Translations under genes and position numbers: made by a program | Notes under the pieces: generated by a model | The model's input: only the letters and a program-made list of their open reading frames with translations | Told to the model about the DNA's origin: nothing | Databases searched by the model: none | Shown: positions 20,082-32,264 of the stretch, piece after piece | Layout: every line of letters begins with the position of its first letter | Numbering within the stretch: position 1 is the stretch's first letter | Assembly: GCA_011947345.1 (NCBI GenBank) | Contig: JAAVTG010000586.1 | Location: 558,001 to 622,000, forward strand | DNA: 64,000 bases | Origin: Phytophthora quininea | Taxonomy: Eukaryota > Oomycota > Peronosporomycetes > Peronosporales > Peronosporaceae | Direction of reading: 5' to 3'

Positions 20082-21728
20082 CTACGTCAGCACGTGGATT
20101 GAATAGATCTGAGTGGAAGTCAGCACGAGAATGGTGTCGTCGTTGGCGATTAGCAGCCCCAGCAATTGCTGATCACCGAGCTCCACCACGTACTGCCTGC
20201 GCGTGTGCGACTCACAATCGGCCTGCGAGCCGCTGCACTGGTACACGAACACGCGCCGCTCAAACTCACCAATGCACGCCAATGAGCCCAACGGATGGAA
20301 CGACATGAACTTCTTCTCCTGCTTGGACGCCTGCACAAAGCCGAACGCTGGTAGAGTCGCAGCATGCCGAAGCTGCAGCTGAGCCACGGCCACGTCCACA
20401 TCGAACACCATTCCATGAACGTCGTTACGAAACAACAATGTGGACTTGAAATCGCTCGCTCCGTTAACACGAGCGCTTGAACACAAGAACTTAAAGGTAC
20501 GGCAGTCGATATCCAACTGCTCCTGCACAACCTTCTGCTCAATGTTGACCAGCAGCAGCGCCGCCTTGGCGTTCGGGTCTCCAGTGTCGCACTCTTCAAA
20601 ACCGCTCAGAATGGACTCTGCGGTTGGGACTTCGAGAGGGCGATCTTGGAGGCTGCCTAAGCTCTCCTTCCTGTAACGCGTGGACACCTCGGGAGCGCCA
20701 TGAAGCGGTACATCAACAGAGCTGAACGGCGTGCTCGACTTCTGGAAACGCTCTGACAGTGGTGTATTCAAGTCCAGCGAGGCCAACTGATGGGGCTCCT
20801 TTGGATCAGTGATATCTCCATGAAAGCCAATCCCAGCTCGTGGGATCTTGGCCAGCAGTGCAACCATCTCGTCATCATCCAAGTCATCTTCATTGTGTGG
20901 TCGCTTGTGCGGCGATGCCTTACCGGATGAACTCTGCGCTCGTTCACTTGCAACCCGGACATTCTTCTTCGCCAACAACTCCATCAGCAATTGGTGTGCT
21001 CCTTCCACAAGTAGAACAACTTCAGGCCCGCTAAAAGAGATGTACGTCGGGAGATCGGACACGACCGCGATCCCCGCCGTGGTGTGTTCCAGCCCAACGC
21101 AGCCGCTATCGATCTCTATCCCACCAGAAGTGGCAGTACTAAATACTCCAAGCATCGACAGTCGAAATGCTCCATCCACTTCAGCGCCAGACAGCGGCTC
21201 AGCCACTACCGCGTGAATGTGCTGGTCCAGATCGTCATAGAATGCCCCTAACAGCAGCAACGGCACTACTCCCCACGGCGCGCACTCGTAGATCACACTC
21301 CACTTGGCTCCTTGCTGATTGTTCGCCGCCTTGAGGAAGTGCAGCGTCCCGTGTCCGTCGCAATACACCACCAGTCCTCTGCCCGCCACTTGCACCGACA
21401 CGTTCTCCTGTCTGGCCGTCAAGATTGGGAAGCTGTAGATCTTCTCGAGCTTCGTGCCTTCGTTTTGGCAGTGCACAACCTGCACAAGTTCATACTCTGC
21501 ATTTACAAAGTAGGCGACGCTAGCGCCAAAGCTTTTGCTCAGGAACGGGTCCGCTGCCAACGCGTTGTAGAGCACGCGACTTTCCCATTGGCCTTTGCGC
21601 ATGCTCTGTCCCGCGTCCAGCGGCGTCAGTGTCTCCACTGATAGAGCAGTCGCGAGCTTCTCGACACCATCCGTAGCCAGCACGTAGCGGTCGAAGTCCT
21701 TGTCGATCAGCGCCTGGTCCACCTGCAT
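20082..21728 (-). CDS. NUDCD1-like protein (NudC-domain protein 1 family)
   Basis: A single uninterrupted 548-residue frame starting MQVDQALIDKDFDRY. The beta-propeller-like sequence has blocks similar to NUDCD1/CML66 (ASVAYFVNAEYELVQVV; APWGVVPLLLLGAFYDD; LPTYISFSGPEVVLLVEG; late repeats LLFRNDVHGMVFDVD and FMSFHPLGSLACIGEFERRV). The CS domain normally in the middle of NUDCD1 is not obvious; an acidic, Ser/Pro-rich linker (HNEDDLDDDEMVALLAKI) occupies that place. NUDCD1 works as an Hsp90-linked co-chaperone adaptor. The start lies 92 bases from the divergent RPAP3 gene. Confidence 0.5.
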   Translation of the reverse strand: MQVDQALIDKDFDRYVLATDGVEKLATALSVETLTPLDAGQSMRKGQWESRVLYNALAADPFLSKSFGASVAYFVNAEYELVQVVHCQNEGTKLEKIYSFPILTARQENVSVQVAGRGLVVYCDGHGTLHFLKAANNQQGAKWSVIYECAPWGVVPLLLLGAFYDDLDQHIHAVVAEPLSGAEVDGAFRLSMLGVFSTATSGGIEIDSGCVGLEHTTAGIAVVSDLPTYISFSGPEVVLLVEGAHQLLMELLAKKNVRVASERAQSSSGKASPHKRPHNEDDLDDDEMVALLAKIPRAGIGFHGDITDPKEPHQLASLDLNTPLSERFQKSSTPFSSVDVPLHGAPEVSTRYRKESLGSLQDRPLEVPTAESILSGFEECDTGDPNAKAALLLVNIEQKVVQEQLDIDCRTFKFLCSSARVNGASDFKSTLLFRNDVHGMVFDVDVAVAQLQLRHAATLPAFGFVQASKQEKKFMSFHPLGSLACIGEFERRVFVYQCSGSQADCESHTRRQYVVELGDQQLLGLLIANDDTILVLTSTQIYSIHVLT

Positions 21729-21820
21729 CGCTCTTGCTTGTCAACCGCTGCGCCAAGATATCCCCTTCTAAAGTGATAAATGTATCCAATTGACCCGCCC
21801 AAAACGATCATTTGCCAAAG
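21729..21820. promoter_or_regulatory. Shared bidirectional promoter region (NUDCD1-like / RPAP3)
   Basis: Only 92 bases separate the two divergent start codons, so both promoters must overlap here or in the 5' coding ends. Both products belong to Hsp90 co-chaperone systems in other eukaryotes, which makes joint expression plausible but unproven. Confidence 0.45.
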
Positions 21821-23358
21821 ATGAAGGAAGAGCAGTCCGTGGTGGAAGTGCAGCACCAGATCCGCGCCAATGCGTCGCAGCTGCAGGACTACTTTACGGA
21901 CCTGTACGAGTGGGAGAAGAGCATCGGCAAGGACGACGCAGCGCGGAAGAAAGCTTCAAAGACAGCGAAAGGGTCGACTCAACAAGCAGCCGCCCTGCCA
22001 CCAATACTTACAAGCGCCGTGGGTGTAGACAAGAAGGAGACGCAGAGCGGGAAGAAACCCGATGCGCATACATATGACAAAGGATACAAGCGCTGGGAAA
22101 AGTTCGATGTGGTAGGCTGCTGTAATGGTGACAGATTTCGATAGAAACCTATTGATGGTTGACGGCACTTTTTATCATTGTGCAGGACGCTGCGTTGAGA
22201 GAGGCCGACGATGGCGCCCCACAGAATGATAACCAGGAGAAACGGGCTGGCGATTGGGCAACTCCGCGCCGAGTCGTTGCAAAGAGTACAAAATCTGCAG
22301 CTGACGCCTCCAAGAGTCGAGAGGAATTGGAGAAAGAAGAGGGCAACGCACACTACAAACGTGGTGACTATGTTGCCGCTATCAAGAGCTACACGCGTTG
22401 CCTGGGATACAACCCTCAGAATGCGGTGGTACTATCGAACCGCGCGATGGCGTATCTGAAGAACCGCGAGTTTGCGAATGCAGAAGACGATTGCACACTG
22501 GCATTGAAGGCAGACCCGAGCCACGTCAAGTCATACTCACGCCGAGGAACTGCTCGCAACTCGCTCGGCAAGCACCGACTTGCTCTGCTCGATTTCCATC
22601 GAGCTGCGACTCTGGATCCAAAGAGCCGTCAAATCCAGACCCAGTTGCAATCGACGCGAGATCTCATGCGAACAGCTATCAAGCGGTCTCCAAAGCGAAC
22701 GTCGTTCTCGATGGAAGTGGTTGGAGAGGATCTGCCAGTTATTGACGCCTCGAAGAATGGTGGAGACGCCAGTCAAAACAAGGAGAACCACGGACCACAG
22801 GATGAGGAGGATACCTCTGACAAGACATATAGTAAGAGACCACTCCAGGAGGCGAGTTCTCAACAGTCATCTACGATTGCACCAACTACTGCGCCTGCAG
22901 CGGCGAAGATTCAGCCGACTTTACCTAAACTGCCGAAGAAGGCACCGGCCACGTCCTACGAGTTCTGTCGAGTGTGGAAAACACTCGCTCTACGTGATGA
23001 TTCGGAGCAGAAGAGTCGCTTGACTGGTTTGCGTGCAGAATATCTGCGTATGATTCAGCCTACCTCGCTTGTTGCAATCTTCAAGACTGGAATGGAGTCG
23101 GATGTGCTCTGCGAGATATTTCACGTATTCCGCAGCATTCTCAAATCCCCACTTGAAGCCGAAAATCCTGAAGCAACGATCTCGTTCGTGCTGGGGTTTG
23201 CCAGTGAACTTTCAAAGGTGCCGCGCTTCAGCATGACCATCATGCTTCTGTCTGAAAGCGAGAAGAGGGACGTGCAGTGGGTGGCGTCGTGTCTGCAGCA
23301 ACAAGGTGCAGATAGCGGAGCGATTGCTAACCTCAAGAAGCTTTATGAGCTACCATGA
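21821..23358 (+). CDS. RPAP3: RPAP3-like R2TP co-chaperone (TPR plus RPAP3_C)
   Basis: Two exons (21821-22111 and 22186-23358) encode 487 residues with phase kept. Exon 1 has the conserved N-terminus (LQDYFTDLYEWEKSI and YKRWEKFDV). Three TPR repeats follow (EGNAHYKRGDYVAAIKSYTR; AMAYLKNREFANAEDDC; GTARNSLGKHRLALLDFHR). The C-terminal RPAP3_C domain is complete (SYEFCRVWKTLALRDD ... ISFVLGFASELSKVPRF). RPAP3 links Hsp90 (via TPR) to the R2TP complex (RUVBL1/2, PIH1D1) for assembly of RNA polymerases, snoRNPs and PIKK kinases. The gene is intact. Confidence 0.9.
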
Positions 23359-23415
23359 CAGATTGAATAATTGCACAGCGTAAATCTTTGATCTTGAGAG
23401 ATAACGGTGTTCCAC

Positions 23416-24082
23416 TTATTTGCTGCAGCTCTTGGTCGCTATTCTGCACGTGATGGCGTCTGCTAGCGACGACTGTGTGAGCTCCTGGTCCTGGATCTTG
23501 TAGAATTTCTTAATCTGTTTCACGTCCTGCTCACTCAAATGCGCGCCTAGCTCGCTGAGCGGCAGCTGCGTTCCATCTACTAGCGTCTCAACCTCGTTTA
23601 GGGTGGGGTCGTCCGCGTCGAACACGCAGATCACCAGCGACTTGCACTCGTCATTGACGCCGAAGCGTCGGAAGGACTCGGACACGTTGCGCGACCCGGA
23701 CATGTTGAACACCAGCTCAGCATGCAGACTGCGCGTGGTCAGTCGGCCCGATGCGTCGCAGAGCAGAGTCCGCGATGCGGCCGCATGGAGTTGGAACGGC
23801 GCCACAAGCTGCGACAGTCAGCGCAAATTAGCCTGGTGACCAGCGCAATACACTGCAATTTGATTTCAAAAGCCCACCAGTTGTGCATTGAGCAGTGCGA
23901 CGTCGAACTTCTTGTCCAGCAGACCTTGGCGCAGTGTCGGCGCGTTCTTCACGTCCGTGTAGTAGCCCACGTGCAGCGTCCTGCAGCAGACATTGAGCGT
24001 GAGGTCGTGAGGATGTAGGGGTGTTGTGAAGATGGCATTACCGCTTGTCGAACAGCGCGTAGCTCTGCTTCTCGAGCGGCAT
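23416..24082 (-). CDS. CGI121: KEOPS/EKC complex subunit CGI121 (TPRKB)
   Basis: Three exons. MPLEKQSYALFDKR; then TLHVGYYTDVKNAPTLRQGLLDKKFDVALLNAQL; then VAPFQLHAAASRTLLCDASGRLTTRSLHAELVFNMSGS and LVDGTQLPLSELGAHL to the end. The pattern (RTLHTEIVFNLS.., a positive-inside helical C-terminus ADAITCRIATKSCSK) matches CGI121/TPRKB, the Bud32-binding subunit of the KEOPS complex that makes t6A on tRNAs. Introns are 60-90 bases. It converges with RPAP3, 57 bases between the stops. Confidence 0.85.
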
Positions 24083-24773
24083 CTTGGCCAGCGTAGCTGC
24101 TCGGATATCGGATGCCGATGAGTGGCTGGAACTGCTGTTCGGTGAATACTTGTGTATATTTTGTAAGCAACACTTCCGGTGACAGTCGGCTGCTTGGATC
24201 GCTTGCTCACTTCAATCACCACCAACGAAATGCAAGTCGCTGACTTTGAATCTCAATCTGGGGCTGGCAAATGGTCCGCTACACGTAGCGTCCGTAGCAA
24301 TATCGAATTGCAGCGCATGGATCCCTGCCAACCTGTCCATGCCAAGGACTCGTCTTGTCTCGGTGTGCGAGCGTCAATGGCCTTCATGTTGATGCGGTAT
24401 TCGTATTCATGGCTGCCCACGTAAGCTCTGCGCTGTTGTAAACGATGTGCTCTTCGTATGCACTGCCGATCGACATGTCCTCGGCGGCGTTGGACGTGGC
24501 ATAGTGAAAATGAGTAATACGACCCCGTTAGCGCCTGCCAACGCTGGCAGCCCTCCCGCCGGTGCTGCACTGCAGCATGGTCATCACGACGGTGTCGCTG
24601 GCGGGCCAAAGCTCTCGATCATGCGCGGACATTGCGTCATCGCCGTTTTGAACGGTGCCTGGTTTACGTGCCCGGCGAGCGTCTCATAATTTCAGATTTA
24701 GATCGGCTAAAATCTAGCGTATGAGGCAATGTATGGCGCATATTGGAGCCACGCACGTTGGATCTGATGGCTT
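24083..24773. other. Intergenic with unassigned coding-like pieces
   Basis: On the minus strand near 24400-24530 a stretch reads HYATSNAAEDMSIGSAYEEH then NSAELTWAAMNTNTAS, and near 24590-24690 another reads ETLAGHVNQAPFKTAMTQ. They look protein-like but are in different frames, without a start or splice pattern I can defend. They may be a decayed gene or exons of an unknown one. Confidence 0.25.
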
Positions 24774-24787
24774 TCATTTCCGGATTC
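24774..24787 (+). promoter_or_regulatory. Oomycete-type initiator (Inr) of transketolase
   Basis: TCATTTCCGGATTC fits the TCATTYYN.. initiator of oomycete genes and lies 71 bases before the ATG. Confidence 0.4.
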
Positions 24788-24844
24788 TCTCCGTGGGGCT
24801 CAAGCGATCTCGTCCTCCTCCTCCTTCCTACGTCCTGTATAGCC

Positions 24845-26934
24845 ATGGCTGACCACGTGGACAAGAAACCGCGCATCGGCGAGGAGCTGTGCATCAACAC
24901 CATCCGCATGCTGTCGGCCGACCAGCCCAGCGCCGGCAAGTCGGGCCACCCGGGCGCTCCCATGGGCTGCGCTCCCATGGCCCACGTGCTGTTCGGCAAG
25001 ACGATGCGGTTCAACCCCAAAAACCCCAAGTGGAGCAACCGCGATCGCTTCGTGCTGTCCAACGGCCACGCCTGCGCGCTGCAGTACAGCATGCTGCACC
25101 TCACGGGCTACGACCTGCCCGTTGACGAGCTCAAGAAGTTCCGCCAGTGGGGATCCAAGGCCCCCGGCCACCCGGAGAACTTCTGCACGCCCGGCGTCGA
25201 GGTGTCCACGGGTCCGCTGGGTCAGGGCATCTCCAACGCCGTGGGTCTGGCCATCGCTGAGAAGCACCTGGCTGCCGAGTTCAACAAGGACGGCCTGGAC
25301 ATTGTGGACCACTACACGTTCGTCATCTGCGGCGACGGCTGCCTGCAGGAGGGCATCTCCTCGGAGGCCTCGTCGCTGGCCGGCCACCTGGGCCTGGGCA
25401 AGCTCATCGTGCTCTACGATGACAACAAGATCACCATCGACGGCAGCACCGACATCTCGTTCACCGAGGACGTGCAAAAGCGTTACGAGGCCTACGGCTG
25501 GGACGTGCAGGTCGTTGAGGACGGCAACTACGACCACGCCGCCATCCAGAAGGCTGTCGAGAAGGCCAAGACCGTCACGGACAAGCCATCGCTCATCAAG
25601 ATCCACACCACGATCGGCCTGGGCTCCAAGCTCGAGAACACCCACTCCGTGCACGGCGCCCCCTCAAGCCCGATGACCTGGCGGAGACCAAGACCAAGTT
25701 CGGTCTTAAGGGTGACGAGGCCTTCTACGTGCCCGAGCAGGTCAAGAAGTTCTACGACAAGACAGCCTCTGGCGCGGAGCTCGAGAAGCAGTGGAACGAC
25801 TTGTTCGCCAAGTACGCCAAGGCCCACCCGAAGGAGGCCGCCGAGTACACTCGCCGCATGGAGGGCAAGCTGCCCGCGGACTGGAGCAAGAACATGCCCA
25901 AGTACACGCCCGCGGACGCCGGCAAGGCCACCCGCCAGTACTCCGAGATCGCCCTGAACGCCGTCGCCACGGCTCTGCCCGAGATTGTCGGCGGCTCGGC
26001 CGATCTCACCCCGTCCAACCTGACGCACCTGTCCATGTCGGGCGACTTCCAGAAGGACACCCCCATCGGCCGCTACATCCGCTTCGGTGTTCGTGAGCAC
26101 GGCATGGCCGCCATCTCGAACGGCCTGTTCGCCCACGGCGGTGTGCGTCCGTTCTGCGCTACCTTCTACAACTTCATCGGCTACGCCATGGGAGCTGTGC
26201 GTGTGAGCGCTCTGTCTCGTTTCGGTGTGATCTACATTGCCACGCACGACTCGATCTTCCTGGGTGAGGACGGCCCGACCCACCAGCCGATCGAGATGAA
26301 CGCTGCCCTGCGTGCCATGCCCAACATGTACGTGTACCGCCCGGCCGACGGCAACGAGACCATGGGCGCCTACGTGTGCGCTGTGGAGAACCAGCACAAG
26401 ACGTCGGTGCTTGCGCTGACCCGCCAGGGCCTGCCGAACCTCGCCCACTCGACGGCTGAGGCTGTTGCCAAGGGCGCCTACGTTGTGGCGAACATTGCCA
26501 ACGGCGCTGAAGTCGAGTCGCTGGAGGGCGAGCCGGACCTGGTGCTGATTGCCTCAGGCTCGGAGGTGTCGCTGTCGATCGACGCCGCGAAGCTGCTGAC
26601 GAGCTCCAAGGTGCGCGTGGTGTCGGTGCCGTGCCGCGACCTGTTCGACGAGCAGTCGGTGGAGTACAAGAAGGAGGTTCTCGGCGAGGGCATCCCGACC
26701 ATGAGCGTCGAGGCCGCCGCCACCTTCGGCTGGGCCACGTACTCGCACGCGCAGTTCGGCCTGGACCGCTTCGGCGCTTCGGCTACCATCGCGCAGCTGA
26801 AGGAGCACTTTGGCTTCAACGCCAACACCGTGGCCGACGAGGCCCGCAAGCTGGTCAAGTTCTACGACGGCCGCTCGGCGCCCAGCCTCTTCGACCGCCC
26901 GGCCCCGCGTGTGGTCAAGGCCTTGGAGCACTAA
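24845..26934 (+). CDS. TKL: Transketolase (one frame break)
   Basis: About 696 residues starting [20 protein letters not shown]. The thiamine-diphosphate site is clear ([32 protein letters not shown]), as are the pyrimidine-binding half ([55 protein letters not shown]) and the C-terminal domain. The enzyme moves two-carbon units in the non-oxidative pentose phosphate pathway; no targeting peptide is seen, so it is probably cytosolic. The frame shifts at 25659-25663: five C's where HGAP-LKPDD needs six, most simply a sequencing undercall. Codon use is extremely GC-biased, as in a highly expressed gene. Confidence 0.95.
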
Positions 26935-27192
26935 GCGCCTGTAATCAACCACGAGCAAGAGCTTCGAGAACGCATGAAGAAGGAGGAGAGCAAGAGGATG
27001 ATAAACCGCGTGCGTATTGTGTCGAAATGGCCATGTAAGTACGTCAGCATGGTCAACATGGCTACCGCTGCGTCAGCGTTGCGCGTCATCTCCTAAATGT
27101 ATCAATCATTCACACTCAGTTGTACCTAAAGTGTACCAGGTTTTGAATTCAGGAACTGAGGAGCACTCAAAGCGTCGATCTGCAGGGGCGTT

Positions 27193-30100
27193 ATGCCGTC
27201 AAGTTTGTCCTCCAGCGACGACGACGGAGGCTTCTCCACGCTATGTAGCAAGTCTCATGGCCCTGCACACTCCCCATCGTCTGATAGTAGCAACAACGAC
27301 TCCCCAACGTCCGCGGAAGCGCTCAAAATCCGACCCAAATCCATCAAAGCTTTGAGAAGACCGACGGACCTCTCAACACGCCGCGAATTGAAGCGCTCCA
27401 TCGAGAAGAAGTTCCGTCTACGATACACCTCGCTACAACAGGCCTATGAACAGCGGCTGGAGGTGCTGGCTGCGCGTGTGCAGGAGGCAGTGAACCAGGT
27501 GCATGAGGACGCGACCATCCACTGTCTGCAGGATAACGCGCTGACCAGCGAGTACGCCAGCGCGCGGCTGGGTGAGATCGTCCACGACTGCTTCTATGGA
27601 GAACGGGAGCGTTACATCAAAGCCATGAGCGACCAGATCGCGTGGCAAGCTAGTGACTTACGAGAGAGCCAGCAAAAGCTCAAGGTTGTGCAGAGGAGAG
27701 AAGCTGATGCCAAGCAGCAATGGAAATTGGCTCAACGAGATATCCAAGCACTACATCATCAGTTGGATGTGAGGGTGAAGGAGTTACAGGACCAGAAAAA
27801 GCGGGAGAATGAGTTTAAGAATCGACTTCGGGTGGTGCTTGAGGAACGAGACGCAGCGAGGAAGGAGATGGACATTTTGAAGACAACCCAGCAGGCACTT
27901 GGAAAGTTGCAAGAAGAGCATGAGGTGTTACAATTAAAGCTACAACAAGAAAACGCACATGCACAGACCATGCAGCATGGACTATCACAGAGTGTGAAGG
28001 ATTTACAGGAAGCGAAAACCGTGCGTGAGCATTTGAAAGCAAATTGGTAAGCGGAGATTAATTTTTGTGTGTGCGTTTTAACTATGTCAGAAATTGGAGA
28101 TGGAGAAACAAGCAAGTCAACAAGAAGCGGCACACATCAAGCACTTGCTGTCACTCTCGGAGGGGAAAAATCGAGAACTGTCCCAAACTCTTCAACGCAT
28201 GCGTGAGGAGGACTTCCCCAGTAAGGTAGCTCGTTTGGAAACAGACCTTACTCACCAGCAGCAAATGTCTGCAATTGCTGAGAGAGACCACGAAAGTCTA
28301 AAGAAAAGGTACGAGGAGTTTGGCGTTCAGGTGGAACTGTACATGAACGAACAGGCGCAGGAAAAAGCTGCACTCATTTCAAAAGGAGAAGAACAAGTCA
28401 AACAGCTACAAAATCAGTTGGAGAATGTTGGCCGGCAGACGCAGGATGCTCTCAAGGCGAAGCAAGTCGAAGTCACGAGAGCAATGGATCAGTTGAAATT
28501 CCGGCAAGAAGCAGCAGTCAAGGCAGAGAAAAAATTCGCTGCTGGAAGAACGTGCGACGACTCTGGAATCTCAACAGGTAGAGTCAAAATTACGCTACGA
28601 GAAGCAGATTGGTGGCTTGGAGAAGGAAATCGTGCAATGGCGACATGCGCTGGAAAAGGAGCAGGAAAAAGTTGCTAGTATGCAAAATGCGCTAGCAGAA
28701 ACTAAAGAAAGGTACGAGCGCAAGGTAACATCTCTTCAAGAAGCAATGAATCGACAGAGCCGACAAGGTGCTCAGGAGAAAGAATTAGAGCGCGTACACG
28801 GTGGCAGAACGAATTCGTCGCCAAACAAGACGCAAGGATCGAGGAGCTGAAGGAAAAGTACGATACGGCGTTGGAAAATCAGCAGACAGAGCTGCTTCGT
28901 GCTCGCCAAATGGCATTGGACAGTGCAAATGCTGCAACGGCAAAATGGGAGCAGGCAAAGTTGGCACAAAAGGAAGAGGAAGAGCTGGAGCGGCGACGTA
29001 GGTCGGATGAAGCAGCTCGAGAAAAACAGCGAAGGGAAGAGCAGCGCGCCCTTGAGCTGACGCAGAAGCGCATGCAACAAGAATTTGATGCCCGGGAAAA
29101 ACGACTTTTGGAGCGCGAAAAGGTTTTGGTCGAGAAAGAAAAACGGGACGAGCGAAGGCGTTTAGAGGAAGCCCGGAAGGCATCAACTGCGCCACCCGCG
29201 GCAGCCCCTTCTCCTAGTGTCGTGGTATTGAATATGGGCTCCAGTGAGGATGGCGAGGATGATGAACAACGAGTAAAGGGAACACCGTGGTTAGAGTGAC
29301 CACTTCCAGCAGACGTCAAGATGGCAAGCTATCAGATAAAGCCCGGCGCGAAACAGACTTGAATAATGATAAGATCCCACTGGCTCAGCATGAAGCAGAA
29401 TTGCAAGCAAAAGAAGCGCAAGCAACATTGCGGGCTGAAGAGCGAGTTCAAAAGCTTATGCAAGAATTCCAGGAAAGGAAAGAGTCCGAGTTCCAAGCGG
29501 CAATGGTTAACATACGTAAGGGTATCCATAAACTCGAAGCATCGCTTGAAGAGGCGAAGTTGGGGAAGAAACGTGCTGAAGAGCAATTGCTGAGTGAGCG
29601 TCAGGCTTTTATCAGTTTGAGAAATGAATTTGAGGAGTCCAAGGATGCGAAACGCACAATTGTGCAAAGGTTGGAAGAAACGAATGACAACCTCGGTAGA
29701 CTGCGCACTGTCGTGAAGGAACTGCAAGCCAAATGCCAGTCTCTGGAGGAACAGCACAGAGCTGCTGTTGTGACCAAAGAGAAGAGTGAAGCTGAAGCCA
29801 TCACTGCCCGTGAAACAGATGCTGCATTGCGCGAGCAACTCGCTCGGCTTACTGAGGAGACTGTTCGCCTTGAAAGCTCATTTGACACCTCTGTTGAAAC
29901 AAGTGAGCAGTCGAAGAAAGAGCTAGTCGATCGGCTTGCAGTGATGGAACACCAACTACAAACCCGCGAAGATCATTTTCAGGTCGAGATGTCTGCAATT
30001 GAAGAACACCATGAACTTCAGCTGCGTGAAATGAGCGAGGAATACACCACGCATCTCAATCAACTTCAAGAAGCTGCCGACGAAGCCCAACAGGGTCATC

Positions 30101-32177
30101 TTGATCAGCAAGCAAAGGTGAACGAGTTGGAGTCGTCGGTGCGTGAAGTAACCGCGATAAAGGACTCGCTACAGAATGTGGTGGAACAGATGAAGAACGA
30201 GAACGCAAAGCAGAAAAAGAGTTTGCAGACCTGTCACGAATGCACAAAAATTTGTCACAAGCAATGGATGGGCGAGTTTATTCAGCGAACGAAGCTCTGG
30301 AAGAGGAGCGAAAGAGGCGTGTCGTTGCTGAGATTAAATCTGTTGAGGCAGCGGAGATTGCCCAGCGAGCGAGGAAGGACAAAGAATCATGCTTGCGTAA
30401 TTATCGTGTCAAAATCCAGCACTTGATGCGTGAACTGAAGGATGTACGCAAAGACATTGTGAGCGAAATGAGCGTTGGGTGGGTGCATCTTCATAAGGAA
30501 GTCACTTTTGCTGGCGTGGAGTGGAGAAAGCGTACAGAGAGTTTACTGCAAGGATCCGACGCTATGTGGAAGCGGAAAACAAAGGAAGATAAGTTGGAGT
30601 GGAAGAAGCAAATTGTTCAAAAGATAAAGAGATGGACAGGCTGCTCTCGAGCCAACGCGTCAATGACCAATCCAAATACGACCAGGTTGTTGAACGCCTG
30701 GAGAAAAATCGCGGGAGTTGGAGGAATTGGAGACTCGTTTTAGTGCCCAATTGGAGTTGGCCGCAAACTTGCAGCAGCAGATTCAGAAGTTGGAAGAAGA
30801 ACACAGACTTCAGTTGATAGAGCAGTCACGATTGCAGGAACGCTTATCTACTGCACAAAATGCTACTCAAGAGGAAAGGAGAGAGAAGGAACGAGTGAGC
30901 GCCGCGCTGAAGTCTCGAAAAGTCATGTGCCAAGCGTATCGTGATTTTGCGGGGCCTCGCTAAAAGCGCCGGTACTGAATTGTCACCCAGCCTCATGGAA
31001 CTTACAAAGGACGCCGACTCCGGCTCAGTTTGGGACTCTCGGCAATTTTCCGATGAACTGACAAGACTGACGACCTGCTTGCATGAAACCAAGGCACAGG
31101 CCATCGATAAGGCTATCGCTGAGGCAACCGTCAGCACACAGGAAGGTGTAAGCGCACCGTTGGTATCCGAGTTGGAGTCTGCGAAAAAGGCGTTAAAGTT
31201 TATCTGGGGTGAGTCGGTCGGCAGTGCCGATGACTACGATGAGCATGTACCATGGTATCTCCGTGTCGCCAGAGCCGTCAAAAAGGAGAAAGAAGCGAAT
31301 GAGAAGAGATTGTCTACACTTCAAGCAGATCTGATAGCGAAAGACGCCGACAATCTGACAGCGCTGGGTGACAAAACCAAGTGGCAAGAGGCGATCAATT
31401 TGCTTCGTTTCGAAAAGGAAACCGCGCTGCGAGAGATGGAGCTGCTTCGACAAACGATGCAGAAACGAAAAGAGCACGAACTGGAAGAGCTTCGTGCGAG
31501 CTACAATGTGCGGATTGAGCAACTGAAACAGCGCCATGACCGAGCGATCATGAAGACGGATCAGGACAATGAGGTTCGGAAACATTGTCATAAAGTTGAT
31601 GGTATTCTTGCTAACCTTCTTGCTGTGTATTTTATGTAGACTGCTTTGAACCAGCTTCGAGATATGCTAGAGTCCGAGCGGCGTGCTTCCAGCCATGTCA
31701 AGAACGAAAACATTGAGCTCGTAAGATGGTGCTGATACTGTGTTATCCCTTCATTATCCTTCTAACCTCTGTTGTCCATGATAGAAAATGGCTTTGGAGC
31801 GGTCCGAAGCAGAAATAAAGGAATCACATCTTAAGCTGGACAAGGAGACGGACGAGCTTCGAGACACGGTGCGTCCTGTGCTTATTATACTATTTGTGCT
31901 GGCCTGACAGTGCACATGTGCTGAGTTTTAGGTCAGTAAATGGAAGCGGAAAGCAAAACTTGGGAGGAAGGGCGGTGGCCCAGGGAATGCCGCTCTGCGC
32001 ATGTCGTCATCGTCGCACGGGACGGAGGACGATTCGGACGCATCGTATCGCATGATGTATCCGTATTCACGGCGAACGAACGCCATGGCAGATTTATCCA
32101 ACCTCATGGAGCAGTCGCTGGTCAGCATCCGTAAGGAAGCACTGATACCTCCGCTGTCTCCGCGCAGCAACCGATAA
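27193..32177 (+). CDS. Very long coiled-coil protein, family unknown
   Basis: About 1600 residues, starting MPSSLSSSDDDGGFS. After a Ser/Asp-rich head and a basic stretch (RRELKRSIEKKFRLRY), almost everything is charged heptad sequence rich in Glu, Gln, Lys and Arg, with alanine/leucine core positions, ending in a basic tail and SLVSIRKEALIPPLSPRSNR. Introns occur near 28050 and again at 31580-31930. At least six frame breaks (near 28535, 28798, 29290, 30225, 30640, 30705 and 30950) interrupt the frame, each joining directly to coiled-coil sequence in another frame. The build resembles centrosomal, basal-body or Golgi tether proteins. No diagnostic domain is visible, so no function is assigned. 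Confidence 0.65.
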
Positions 32178-32264
32178 CTTATTGTGAGTGAATGTGAATA
32201 CATTCGTTTTGTGAATGCAGACGTAGGAGACCCTCCATCCACGCAGCAGTGTAGTATTTGCACT

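Noticed and set aside
25659..25665. Programmed ribosomal frameshift in transketolase
   Set aside because: No slippery heptamer or downstream structure is seen, and similar single-base shifts occur at homopolymers in many unrelated genes of the window.
24800..26958. Long open frames antisense to, and in alternate frames of, transketolase
   Set aside because: They follow from strong GC bias at third positions; their sequences are low-complexity (Arg, Val, His) without family motifs. The same applies opposite PRODH, GARS and chorismate synthase.
30056..30247. Translation MCIRDRS resembles the well-known Nextera adapter translation artefact
   Set aside because: The DNA here is TTGTGCATTCGTGACAGG, not the adapter sequence, and it lies in continuous coiled-coil coding sequence on the other strand.
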